Assembly: GCF_000716715.1 (NCBI RefSeq) | Contig: NZ_JNYJ01000015.1 | Location: forward strand, 1 to 64,000 | DNA length: 64,000 nt | Origin: Dactylosporangium aurantiacum | GTDB taxonomy: Bacteria > Actinomycetota > Actinomycetes > Mycobacteriales > Micromonosporaceae | Direction: 5' to 3' | Shown here: in pieces, positions 17,115 through 24,628 of the stretch | Layout of the letters: each line of letters opens with the position of its first letter | How positions within the stretch are numbered: position 1 is the first letter of the stretch | The notes under the pieces: model-generated | Seen by the model: only the letters and a program-made list of their open reading frames with translations | Database searches by the model: none | What the model was told of the DNA's origin: nothing | Program-made: the position numbers and the translations under genes

Positions 17115-17513
17115 ATGAACCTCGCAACATGGCCCGTGCGCGTCGGCGCCTTCATCGTCGACTACATCCCCGCGTGGATCCTGTTCGGCATCGGCAGCGT
17201 CGCCGGCCGTACCGACGACGGCGGCCTCGGCCCGATCTACTTCGTGTTCGCCCTGCTCGGCTTCGGCTACATCGTGTACAACCGCTGGATCCTCGGCGGC
17301 AAGGGCCAGAGCCTGGGCAAGAAGGCCCTGGGCCTGTACCTGGTCAAGGAGCAGACCGGCCAGCCGATCGGCGCGGGTATGGCGTTCGTTCGCGACATCG
17401 CGCACATCGTCGACAGCATCATCTGCTACATCGGCTGGCTCTTCCCGCTCTGGGACGCGAAGAAGCAGACGCTGGGCGACAAGATCGTGGGCACCGTCGT
17501 CACCAAGGCGTAA
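17115..17513 (+). CDS. RDD family membrane protein
   Basis: 132 aa. PVRVGAFIVDYIPAWI carries the first Arg/Asp signature of the RDD family, and GKGQSLGKKALGLYLVKE and QTLGDKIVGTVV the later conserved parts; three hydrophobic segments are at about 15-32, 42-58 and 95-112. RDD proteins are small membrane proteins of largely unknown role (one is an ion transporter). AAGGAG lies a few bases before ATG 17115. Confidence 0.9.
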   Translation: MNLATWPVRVGAFIVDYIPAWILFGIGSVAGRTDDGGLGPIYFVFALLGFGYIVYNRWILGGKGQSLGKKALGLYLVKEQTGQPIGAGMAFVRDIAHIVDSIICYIGWLFPLWDAKKQTLGDKIVGTVVTKA

Positions 17514-17521
17514 CTCGCCTC

Positions 17522-17569
17522 CGCCGCCCGTGGTGGGACCCGCCGTCGTGCGGTCCGCCACGGGCGGCG
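17522..17569 (+). terminator. Terminator after the RDD gene
   Basis: Perfect 12-bp arms CGCCGCCCGTGG and CCACGGGCGGCG, with an inner GGACC/GGTCC stem, start eight bases after the stop codon. Confidence 0.75.
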
Positions 17570-17593
17570 CCATGTCCGGCTAGCGTTGCACCG

Positions 17594-18100
17594 ATGAGGC
17601 TCGTGCTCGTCGCCGACACCCACGTCCCCAAGCGTGCCAAGGATCTGCCGCCGCTGGTCTGGGCGGCGGTCGAGGCCGCCGACGTCGTCATTCACGCGGG
17701 CGACTGGGTCGACGAGGCCTTCCTGGATCGCCTGGAGGCTCGCTCGTCGTTGCTCATCGGCGTGTACGGCAACAACGACGGCCCCCCGCTGCGGGCGCGG
17801 CTGCCCGAGGTCGCCGACGTGGAGCTCGACGGGGTGCGGATCGCCGTCGTCCACGAGACCGGCCCGGCGACCGGGCGCGAGCGGCGGTGCGAGGCACGCT
17901 TCCCGGACCGGGAACTCCTCGTCTTCGGCCACTCCCACGTGCCATGGGACACCACGACCCCGGGCGGCCTGCGGCTGCTCAACCCGGGCTCGCCGACCGA
18001 CCGCCGCCGGCAGCCCTTCGCCACGTTCATGACCGCTGACCTGGTACACGGGACGCTTACCGACGTCGTGCTGCACCAGGTGCCGCGCCCGGGCGCCTGA
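17594..18100 (+). CDS. YfcE/MJ0936-type metallophosphoesterase
   Basis: 168 aa. The binuclear metal site is complete: DTHVP (in place of the usual DxHG), HAGDWVD, GNND, then HETG, FGHSHVP. These small cytoplasmic phosphodiesterases hydrolyse phosphodiester bonds with Mn or Ni; the substrate cannot be told from sequence. TAGCGT lies seven bases before ATG 17594 with no SD, indicating a leaderless mRNA. Convergent with the deacetylase gene. Confidence 0.9.
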   Translation: MRLVLVADTHVPKRAKDLPPLVWAAVEAADVVIHAGDWVDEAFLDRLEARSSLLIGVYGNNDGPPLRARLPEVADVELDGVRIAVVHETGPATGRERRCEARFPDRELLVFGHSHVPWDTTTPGGLRLLNPGSPTDRRRQPFATFMTADLVHGTLTDVVLHQVPRPGA

Positions 18101-18113
18101 ACCCGCGACCGGC

Positions 18114-19016
18114 TCAGAGCGCCTCGAGCGTGAAGTACTGCTTCAGGAACGGGATCAGCGTCTGGTAGGCAACGATCGTGTCGGGTTGCTTGTTGTCGTG
18201 GGACAGGATGATCGAGCCCTGCCTGACCTGCCGCTTCACCTCGGCGATGACCCGCTTGATGTGGGCCTCGTCGTTGGCGTCCTTCGAGTGGTTCCAGTCC
18301 GCCGGGTCGACGTCCCAGTAGATCGACGCCATCCCCATGTCCTTCGCCTTCGCGATCAGGCCGGGGGTGAAGTTGCCGCCGGGGGCGCGGAAGTACCTGA
18401 TCGGGACGTCGGGGCCGGCGGCGGCGCGGATGACCTCGTTGGTGCGCTTGAGGTCCCAGTCGATGTAGCTGGGCTCCTTCTTCGCCAGGTCCGTCAGGTG
18501 CTGCCAGGAGTGGTTGCACAGGGTGTGCCCCTCGGCCGCGATGCGGCGCACCAGGTCCGGATTGTCCCGGGCGCGGAAGCCGACCAGGCAGAAGGTGGCC
18601 TTCACGCCGTTGTCCCGCAGCAGGTCCAGGATCTTCGGGGTGTTGACGGGGTCGGGCCCGTCGTCGAACGTCAACGCGACCGTGGTGGACCCGGTGCGGC
18701 TCTGCGAGCCGGCGGCGCCGTGGCCGGTGCCGGGCGGGCGGATCACGAACGTGCCCTCGGGGCCCTTCACCGTAGAGGCGCTCGGCTTCGGCGAGGGCTT
18801 CCCGGAAGGCGCCTTCGACGCGGACGGACCGGCCGACGGCGACGCGCTCACGGTCGGCTGTGCCGGGTCCGCGGACGCTGTCACGGTCGGGCCTCCGGTG
18901 GCGGGCAGGGCTGCCGAGTGGTCCTTCTTGGACCCGTCGGACCCGCACGCCGTGAGGGCGAGCATGGAGGTGACCAGCACTGCCACCATGGTCCTGCGTC
19001 GGGACACCCTGAGCAC
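18114..19016 (-). CDS. NodB-type polysaccharide deacetylase lipoprotein
   Basis: 300 aa. A lipoprotein signal (LALTAC, Cys at about 24) is followed by a Ser/Pro/Lys-rich linker (to about 95) and a NodB domain: TFDDGPDP (catalytic and metal Asp), HTLCNHSWQHL (two metal His), RYFRAPGGNF, WDVDPADW and ILSHDNK. It should remove N-acetyl groups from peptidoglycan or chitin-like sugars at the outer face of the membrane. GTG 19016 and GTG 19007 are both possible starts; GAGGA is better spaced for 19007. Confidence 0.93.
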   Translation of the reverse strand: MLRVSRRRTMVAVLVTSMLALTACGSDGSKKDHSAALPATGGPTVTASADPAQPTVSASPSAGPSASKAPSGKPSPKPSASTVKGPEGTFVIRPPGTGHGAAGSQSRTGSTTVALTFDDGPDPVNTPKILDLLRDNGVKATFCLVGFRARDNPDLVRRIAAEGHTLCNHSWQHLTDLAKKEPSYIDWDLKRTNEVIRAAAGPDVPIRYFRAPGGNFTPGLIAKAKDMGMASIYWDVDPADWNHSKDANDEAHIKRVIAEVKRQVRQGSIILSHDNKQPDTIVAYQTLIPFLKQYFTLEAL

Positions 19017-19158
19017 TCCTCACCTGGACGACGAGCCGCAAAACGCAATGCCCGGCCAACCTAGCCGAATCGGGGCACGTTTCACATCCCCCGTAACAGA
19101 CCGCGAGTGTGTGAATGCATCGGGTGATTGTGGTCCGCGCCGGCGTTACAGTGCCCGG

Positions 19159-19605
19159 GTGAGTGCCATGACGGCGGTGCCGGTCCAGTTGCTCGCGCAC
19201 CTGCGCCGGGCCCGTGACCACCTCGACCGCCATTATCGCGAGCCGCTCGACCTCGACGCCGTCGCGGCCGTCGCGCGGGTGTCCAAGTACCACTTCGTGC
19301 GCTGCTTCGAGTCGGCGTACGGTGAGACGCCGATGCGCTATCTCACCCGCCGGCGCATCGAGCGCGCCCAGGACCTGCTGCGCTCGGCGAACCTGACCGT
19401 CACCGAGATCTGCATGACGGTCGGGTTCAGCAGCCTCGGCTCGTTCTCGTCCCGGTTCACCGCGGTCGTGGGGATGAGCCCGACCGCATACCGGGACCGC
19501 TGGGCCCACAGCACCGCGCACATCCCCGGCTGCTTCCTCTTCATGAACGGGGTCCTGCCCAACGGCGCAATTTCGAAGAAGCCTCCCAGGGCTGACGTTC
19601 AGTAA
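19159..19605 (+). CDS. AraC-family transcriptional regulator (DNA-binding domain only)
   Basis: 148 aa, almost entirely the double HTH: LDLDAVAAVARVSKYHFVRC and YLTRRRIERAQDLLR, then VTEICMTVGFSSLGSFSSRF. There is no separate ligand domain, as in SoxS/MarA-size regulators. TACAGT sits six bases before GTG 19159, a leaderless start. A VOC protein follows ten bases after the stop, so the pair probably responds to the same compound. Confidence 0.92.
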   Translation: MSAMTAVPVQLLAHLRRARDHLDRHYREPLDLDAVAAVARVSKYHFVRCFESAYGETPMRYLTRRRIERAQDLLRSANLTVTEICMTVGFSSLGSFSSRFTAVVGMSPTAYRDRWAHSTAHIPGCFLFMNGVLPNGAISKKPPRADVQ

Positions 19606-19615
19606 CGTCGCTCGC

Positions 19616-20044
19616 ATGATTACCAACATCTCGCTGGTCACCATCTACTGCCTTGACCAGGACAAAGCCCGTGACTTCTATGTCAATCTGCTCGGTTTCG
19701 AGGTCCGCACCGATGTGACGATGGGTGAGGGTCTCCGGTGGCTGACGATCGGCCACCCGAACCAGCCGGAGCTCGAGGTGACACTGATGGTCCCCGGGCC
19801 GCCGCTGGACGAGGAGGCGGCCGCGTTCGTGCGCCGGCAGCTGGAGAAGGGCCAGATGGGCGGCCTCGGGTTACGGGTCGACGACTGCCACAAGGCGTTC
19901 GCGGAGCTGTCCGGCCAGGGCGTGACGTTCCTGCAGGAGCCCTCGGACCGGCCCTATGGGGTGGAGGCCGTCATGCGCGACAACACCGGCAACTGGCTGG
20001 TGCTGGTCGAGCCGCGCGCCTTCACGCCGGAGGACTTCACATGA
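19616..20044 (+). CDS. VOC (glyoxalase/bleomycin-resistance) family protein
   Basis: 142 aa. Two beta-alpha-beta-beta-beta modules are visible: ITNISLVTIYCLDQDKARDF and VNLLGFEVRTDV, then GLGLRVDDCHKAF and AVMRDNTGNWLVLVEP. VOC proteins are metal-dependent lyases, dioxygenases or drug-binding proteins; the first metal ligand is not obvious, so the activity cannot be called. It follows the AraC gene and also has its own TAACGT seven bases upstream. Confidence 0.9.
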   Translation: MITNISLVTIYCLDQDKARDFYVNLLGFEVRTDVTMGEGLRWLTIGHPNQPELEVTLMVPGPPLDEEAAAFVRRQLEKGQMGGLGLRVDDCHKAFAELSGQGVTFLQEPSDRPYGVEAVMRDNTGNWLVLVEPRAFTPEDFT

Positions 20045-20067
20045 CCGGCCCGCCTGCCGGCCGGCGC

Positions 20068-20610
20068 TCAGCTGACCGACCACCCGGTCGCCGCCGCCCA
20101 TTCCTCCGCCACGACGATCACCAGGTCGACGACGGGATCCTTGACGTCGCTGTAGACCCCGATGTCGTCGACGGCGCCGGCGAGGGCCGCCTTGAACGCC
20201 CCGTAGGCCGGGACCGCCGCCGGGTTCGCGCGGAACCAGTCTCGAAACAGCAGCGCCAGCCGCTCGTTCGGCGATCCGGCGAGCCGCACGTGCAGGTTGA
20301 CCCCTGGCCCGCTCCACAACCGCTTCGCCCAGCGGCCGGGGTCGTCGGTGCGTCCGGCGGGCACATGGTCCTGCACGTAGGGTCGCCGCGACAGGCCGAG
20401 CGCCTCGAGCGGCCCGTCCAACGGCGCTTCGAGGTCCAGGACGCTGACCTGCAGGTCGATCACCGGCTTGGCCGGCATCCCCGGGATCGACGTGCTGCCG
20501 ATGTGCTCGACCCGCACCGCGGCGGGCCCGAGGTCGTGCCGGAGACGGGCGGCGAGGGCGAGGCCGCGCGCGGCCCACTCGTCCCGGGGCGCGTCGAGGA
20601 CGATCGACAT
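20068..20610 (-). CDS. GrpB/UPF0157 family protein
   Basis: 180 aa. VEHIGSTSIPGMPAKPVIDL is the GrpB signature (nucleotidyltransferase-like fold, GS...D pattern). Members are often annotated as dephospho-CoA-kinase-linked or resistance-related proteins, without proven function. ATG 20610 overlaps the stop of the LigD-type gene by one base (TGATG), so translation is coupled to it. Confidence 0.9.
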   Translation of the reverse strand: MSIVLDAPRDEWAARGLALAARLRHDLGPAAVRVEHIGSTSIPGMPAKPVIDLQVSVLDLEAPLDGPLEALGLSRRPYVQDHVPAGRTDDPGRWAKRLWSGPGVNLHVRLAGSPNERLALLFRDWFRANPAAVPAYGAFKAALAGAVDDIGVYSDVKDPVVDLVIVVAEEWAAATGWSVS

Positions 20611-21575
20611 CAGGCGTTCTCTGCTTCCCGTTTGGCCTTGGCACGTCGTTTACCCTCATGCATCGCCTGGACACGAGGCACGGGGATCGTGTGCCCCTCG
20701 GCGATGAGCCCAGCGTCGAGCCGTTGCGGCGCCGGCATGCGCGCGGCCCACGGGTCGGTGTCGCCGAGCAGCCCGGGCACCGTGTGGATGGTGAAGTCGG
20801 CCGGCGTGACGTCGTCGAGGTCGTCCCACGACAGCGGAAACGACACGGGCATGCCCGGCCGCAGCCGTGGGCTGTACGCGGCGACGACGGTCGCCCCGCC
20901 GACCCTGGTCGGATCGAGGAAGACCTTGCCCTCGCGGTCCTCGCGGATGAACGCGGTGGTGGCGAGGTCCGGGTCGAGCCGCGCGGCCCTGGCGGCCACG
21001 GCTCGGGTCGCGGCGGCGATGTCCTCCATCGGCGCGTGGGCGTCGATCGGCACGAACACGTGCAGCCCCTTGGCGCCGCTGGTCTTCACGGCGCTGTCCA
21101 TGCCCAGGTCGCGCAGCACGGCGCGGACCAGCCTCGCCGCGCCGACGGCCAGGCCGAAGGCGTCAGGGGCCGGCGGGTCCAGGTCGAGGATCATGTGGGT
21201 GGTGTGTGCGAAGTCCGGCACCTTGGCGAGGGTGGGGTGAAACTCGATGGCCCGCTGGTTGGCGAACCACAGCAGCGTCCGCCGGTCCTCGCACAGTCCG
21301 TAGGTGACGTTGCGCTTCGACGACTCCGCCCACACGGTCACCCGCGGCACCCAGTCCGGCGTGTATTTCGGCAGGTTCTTCTGCATGAACGGCTGCTGCC
21401 CGCGCAGCATCCGCACCACCGACAGCGGTCTGCCGCGCAGCACGGGGATGATCCGGTCGCGGACGGCGTCGAGGTAGTCGACCAGGTCGCGTTTGCTCGC
21501 CCCGGCATCGTCGAACAGCTGCTGGTCGAGGTTCGTCAACGCGACCCCGTCGCGCTCCTCATCGGCTGCGCTCAC
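20610..21575 (-). CDS. LigD polymerase/primase-domain protein (PolDom)
   Basis: 321 aa. Landmarks of the archaeo-eukaryotic primase fold of LigD are present: FMQKNLPKYTPDWV, MILDLDPP (the DxD metal site), LVRAVLRDLGMDSAVKTSGAKGLHV broken here only by position, and SWDDLD. Such proteins add ribonucleotides at DNA ends in bacterial non-homologous end joining; stand-alone PolDoms are common beside Ku or ligase genes, neither of which is in view. GTG 21575 was chosen because TACGGT lies six bases upstream; GTG 21581 is possible. It heads a two-gene unit with GrpB. Confidence 0.9.
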   Translation of the reverse strand: MSAADEERDGVALTNLDQQLFDDAGASKRDLVDYLDAVRDRIIPVLRGRPLSVVRMLRGQQPFMQKNLPKYTPDWVPRVTVWAESSKRNVTYGLCEDRRTLLWFANQRAIEFHPTLAKVPDFAHTTHMILDLDPPAPDAFGLAVGAARLVRAVLRDLGMDSAVKTSGAKGLHVFVPIDAHAPMEDIAAATRAVAARAARLDPDLATTAFIREDREGKVFLDPTRVGGATVVAAYSPRLRPGMPVSFPLSWDDLDDVTPADFTIHTVPGLLGDTDPWAARMPAPQRLDAGLIAEGHTIPVPRVQAMHEGKRRAKAKREAENA

Positions 21576-21591
21576 CGTCACACCGTAACAA

Positions 21592-22371
21592 TCACTGTGC
21601 TTCCCGGCCGTCCTTTGCCCCGCGGGGCGCGACGGCGGACGTCTCGGTGAGCACCCTGTCGAGCAGCCGGGCGATCGCCGCCGGTGCGACCGGCTCATGG
21701 TTCCCGGTGGTGTACCGCCGGATCGCCGCCCCGATCGCCGCCATGCCCGGATCGCGGCCTTCGGCCCACCTCGCGGCGTCCACCTTGCCGCAGTGCACCC
21801 CTTCGACGGCGAACCGCCAGATCCGGCACGCGGTCAGCACCATGTGGGCGGCGTGCTGGTCGTCCTCGGTCAGTCCCTGCCACACCGTCAACCAGTGGCG
21901 GCCGCGGTCAACGATCCAGCGCGCGGGGACCTCACCGAACACGCCGGCCGGAGACCGGTTCTCGACCAGGGGAGCCGCGAGCAGCGTCCGGCCGCCGGCG
22001 CGGGCCATGGCCAGCTCGACCGGCAGGTCCGGGTCGGCGGGCATGCGCCGGGCGACCTCGACACCGGACGCGTACCGGCCGACGTGCAGCTCCACCGGCG
22101 GTTCGCGGACCGGGTCGGCGGCGACCACCGAGGTGACCACGTGCAGGTCGACGCCGCTCGCGTCGCCGAGGTCCGCGGCCACGACAACCCGCTCCAGCGC
22201 GGCGGCCTGGTCGTCGGTGATGCCGGCACCCGTGACGACGAGCAGGTCGATGTCGCTCCGACCGGGCACGAAGTCGCCGGTGGCGAGCGACCCGTGCAGG
22301 ATCACGGCGTGCAGCTGGTCGCCGACCACCGCCGTGACGTGCTGGACCAGCCGCTCCACTGTGGACTCCAT
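21592..22371 (-). CDS. AadA/DUF4111-like nucleotidyltransferase
   Basis: 259 aa. HGSLATGDFVPGRSDIDLLV is the GS-x-DxD active site of the polymerase-beta superfamily, and the helical C-terminal half with MVLTACRIWRFAVEG and KVDAARWA matches aminoglycoside adenylyltransferases of the AadA/DUF4111 type. It might adenylylate streptomycin or spectinomycin-like drugs, but chromosomal relatives are often untested. TATCGT lies eight bases before ATG 22371. Confidence 0.88.
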   Translation of the reverse strand: MESTVERLVQHVTAVVGDQLHAVILHGSLATGDFVPGRSDIDLLVVTGAGITDDQAAALERVVVAADLGDASGVDLHVVTSVVAADPVREPPVELHVGRYASGVEVARRMPADPDLPVELAMARAGGRTLLAAPLVENRSPAGVFGEVPARWIVDRGRHWLTVWQGLTEDDQHAAHMVLTACRIWRFAVEGVHCGKVDAARWAEGRDPGMAAIGAAIRRYTTGNHEPVAPAAIARLLDRVLTETSAVAPRGAKDGREAQ

Positions 22372-22415
22372 GGGTCCCGACGATAGCGGGATCGGTTTGC
22401 GTGGAAAGCAGAAGA

Positions 22416-22429
22416 CCTAGTATCCTAGG
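22416..22429. promoter_or_regulatory. Inverted repeat in a locally AT-rich promoter region
   Basis: CCTAG-TATC-CTAGG lies about 45 bases upstream of the nucleotidyltransferase start, in a stretch much richer in A/T than its surroundings. It is a reasonable operator for an unlinked regulator. Confidence 0.45.
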
Positions 22430-22512
22430 AAGCACGACGGGGTGTGGCGACCGGCACGACCGCCGGGCAGCGCGGCGCCGGCATGGGGAGCCGGCGCCGC
22501 CCTGCACCGAGA

Positions 22513-23493
22513 TCAGGCGGAGTCCTCCATGACGAGGTCCATGTTGAGCATGCCGCCGGTGCTGACACCGGCGGCGGCCGCAGCGATCACCGTGGCCATG
22601 GGGTCGGTGACGTTGCCGGCCACGTAGAGACCGGGGACGGTGGTGGCGCCGCCCATGCCGGAGGGGAGGTGCGTGCCGAAGCGGTGACCGTTGGCCTCGA
22701 AGTCGGCGGGCTTCAGCCCGAGCGGGGCGAGGGCGTCTGCGCGGGCCTCGACGCGGCTCATCAGCACGAGGGCCTCGACCGGCACGAGCGTGCCGTCGGC
22801 GAGCCGCGCACCGTCGGCGCCGAAGCTGGTGACCTCACCCTCGACGATGCGGATCCCGCGCCGGGCGAACTTGGCCAGTTCCTCGTCGGTCGGTGTCGGA
22901 GCGGTGTGCAGCAGCAGCGTGACGTTCGGGGTCCACTGCCGCCACAGCAGCGCCTGGTGGGCGGACATGGCCGACAGTCCGAGGATCGCGACGGGCCGGT
23001 CGCGGACCTCCCACCCGTGGCAGTAGGGGCAGTGGAGCACCCGGCTGCCCCAGTGCTCGGCGACACCGGGGATGTCGGGCAGCTCGTCGACGAGGCCCGT
23101 GGTGACCAGGACCCGGCGTGCCCCGACCGTCGTGCCGTCGGCCAGCTCGACCACGAACCTCGGCCACTCCCGGCCTGCGTCGGCGCCGCGCTGGTCACCG
23201 TCGAGCCGGTCGGCGGTGCCGGGTCGGGTGGCCGTGCCGGGGCGGACGGCTGTGACGGTGCCGGGGCGGACCTCGCCGCCGTACAGGGCGACCTCCTCGC
23301 GACCGATCGCCAGCAGCTCACCCGGCGGCGTGTTCTCCCGGCCGAGATAGTTGTGCACATGGCCGGCGGGGGCGTTGCGAGGGCTGCCCGCGTCGACCAC
23401 CAGCACCCGGCGGCGGGCCCGGGACAAGGTCAGCGCCGCGCTCAGCCCGGCCGCGCCGCCGCCGATGACCACCACGTCGTATTCGCTCTGCAT
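22513..23493 (-). CDS. Thioredoxin-reductase-like FAD/NAD(P) oxidoreductase
   Basis: 326 aa. FAD site VVVIGGGAAGLSAALTLSRA, redox motif HCPYCHGWE (CxxC), a degenerate second nucleotide site VAILGLSAMS, and the C-terminal VPGLYVAGNVTDP. The CPYCHG form marks the group near HcpR/DUF-type reductases and holomycin-like dithiol oxidases (GliT/HlmI relatives), rather than the true TrxB with CATC. It may oxidise or reduce a dithiol. ATG 23493 was chosen since upstream codons belong to the shadow of the TetR gene. Confidence 0.88.
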   Translation of the reverse strand: MQSEYDVVVIGGGAAGLSAALTLSRARRRVLVVDAGSPRNAPAGHVHNYLGRENTPPGELLAIGREEVALYGGEVRPGTVTAVRPGTATRPGTADRLDGDQRGADAGREWPRFVVELADGTTVGARRVLVTTGLVDELPDIPGVAEHWGSRVLHCPYCHGWEVRDRPVAILGLSAMSAHQALLWRQWTPNVTLLLHTAPTPTDEELAKFARRGIRIVEGEVTSFGADGARLADGTLVPVEALVLMSRVEARADALAPLGLKPADFEANGHRFGTHLPSGMGGATTVPGLYVAGNVTDPMATVIAAAAAGVSTGGMLNMDLVMEDSA

Positions 23494-23566
23494 GACCCGA
23501 GCGTCGCTCGCTCTGGCGTCTGCGACAAGGCTCGTTGCTGAAATGGCAAGGCGCCCGAGGGTCGGG

Positions 23567-24574
23567 CTATGGGGAGGCCACGGCCTGGCAGGCGCCCCAG
23601 CCGTCCGCCCTGGCCACCACCCGGCCGTCGGCGATCCGCAGCGCCGTCTCCGTGATGTCGGCGCCCGGGGTCGGATCGCAGATGACCTGCAGGTCCGGCC
23701 ACGTGGCAAGGGGCGCCGCGTGCGCCAGATGGTGGCGCAGCTCGGCGAGGGACAGCCGGACCAGCGGCAGCAGTTCGTCCGGCGCGCCGGAGACCAGGAC
23801 CGCCGTCACCGGCAGCCCGCTGCGGACGGCGTGCTCGACCGTGGAGAGCCGGTGCAGGCCGAGCACCGCCACGATGCCGTCGCGTGGCGGCGATGCCGGT
23901 ACGGCCCGTAGGAGGTCCATTGTGGACGGTAGTGCAGGAGCGGCCTCGTCGACGGCGCGGGCGCTGGTCGCGGCGGGTGGGGGGAGCCAGGTGTCGTCGA
24001 GGGCGGGGAGGTCCTCGACGGCCCGCACGACGTGGAACGGCTCGCCGAAACCCGGGGCGGCCGCGGCGAGCTGGGCGGCGCCGTGCAGGACCGTCAGGGC
24101 GAGCTCGGCGAGGCGGACCTGCCGGCCGCGACCGGTGGGGCGCAGGCGCTCCAGAGCGAGCCCGAGGACGATCGCGTCGAGCTGCTTGAGCTGTGCGAAC
24201 GCCGTCCTGGCGGCCGGGTCGGCGGCGACCTCGGTCATCAGGTCGGCGGCGAGGCGGGCGGCGGCGCCGGTGTCGTCGGTGGCGAGGGGGAGCCGGGAGA
24301 CCCAGGCCCGCGCGAAGGCGCTGAGCGCGGCCCGGACGGTGGTCGCGGTCGCGTCGAAGGCGGCGGGCGGGACGTCGTCGGCGAGGACGGCGAAGTACAG
24401 GGCGCGCTTGCCGGGGAAGTTGGAGTAGACGGCGCCCCGGGTCAGCTCGGCCCGCTCCGCGATGGCGTCGATCTTGGCGTCGCGGAAGCCGCGTTCGGCG
24501 AACTCCGCGCGGGCGGCGGCGAGGACGGCGGCGCGGTTGCGTTCCTGTGTCTCGGCGCGGGTCAGACGGGCCAC
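23567..24574 (-). CDS. TetR-family regulator with an extended C-terminal domain
   Basis: 335 aa, about 130 longer than usual. The HTH (about 10-57) reads ARAEFAERGFRDAKIDAIAE and TRGAVYSNFPGKRALYF. The additional C-terminal 120 residues include VPASPPRDGIVAVLGLHRLS and LVRLSLAELRHHLAHAAPL and match nothing I can name. GTG 24574 has TATCTT seven bases upstream, suggesting a leaderless mRNA. It is divergent from a cytochrome P450 gene whose -10 element overlaps its own, so it very probably controls that gene. Confidence 0.9.
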   Translation of the reverse strand: MARLTRAETQERNRAAVLAAARAEFAERGFRDAKIDAIAERAELTRGAVYSNFPGKRALYFAVLADDVPPAAFDATATTVRAALSAFARAWVSRLPLATDDTGAAARLAADLMTEVAADPAARTAFAQLKQLDAIVLGLALERLRPTGRGRQVRLAELALTVLHGAAQLAAAAPGFGEPFHVVRAVEDLPALDDTWLPPPAATSARAVDEAAPALPSTMDLLRAVPASPPRDGIVAVLGLHRLSTVEHAVRSGLPVTAVLVSGAPDELLPLVRLSLAELRHHLAHAAPLATWPDLQVICDPTPGADITETALRIADGRVVARADGWGACQAVASP

Positions 24575-24581
24575 AGCGAAT

Positions 24582-24614
24582 AAGATACTGTCACCATCCA
24601 GATGATGCGATCAT
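24582..24614. promoter_or_regulatory. Overlapping divergent -10 elements and operator-like palindrome for TetR/P450
   Basis: On the minus strand TATCTT (24582-24587) serves the TetR gene; on the plus strand TACTGT (24586-24591) serves the P450. The palindrome ATGAT-GCG-ATCAT (24602-24614) lies just downstream of the P450 -10, a place where a bound repressor would block transcription. Confidence 0.55.
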
Positions 24615-24628
24615 TTGGAGTGTATGCC

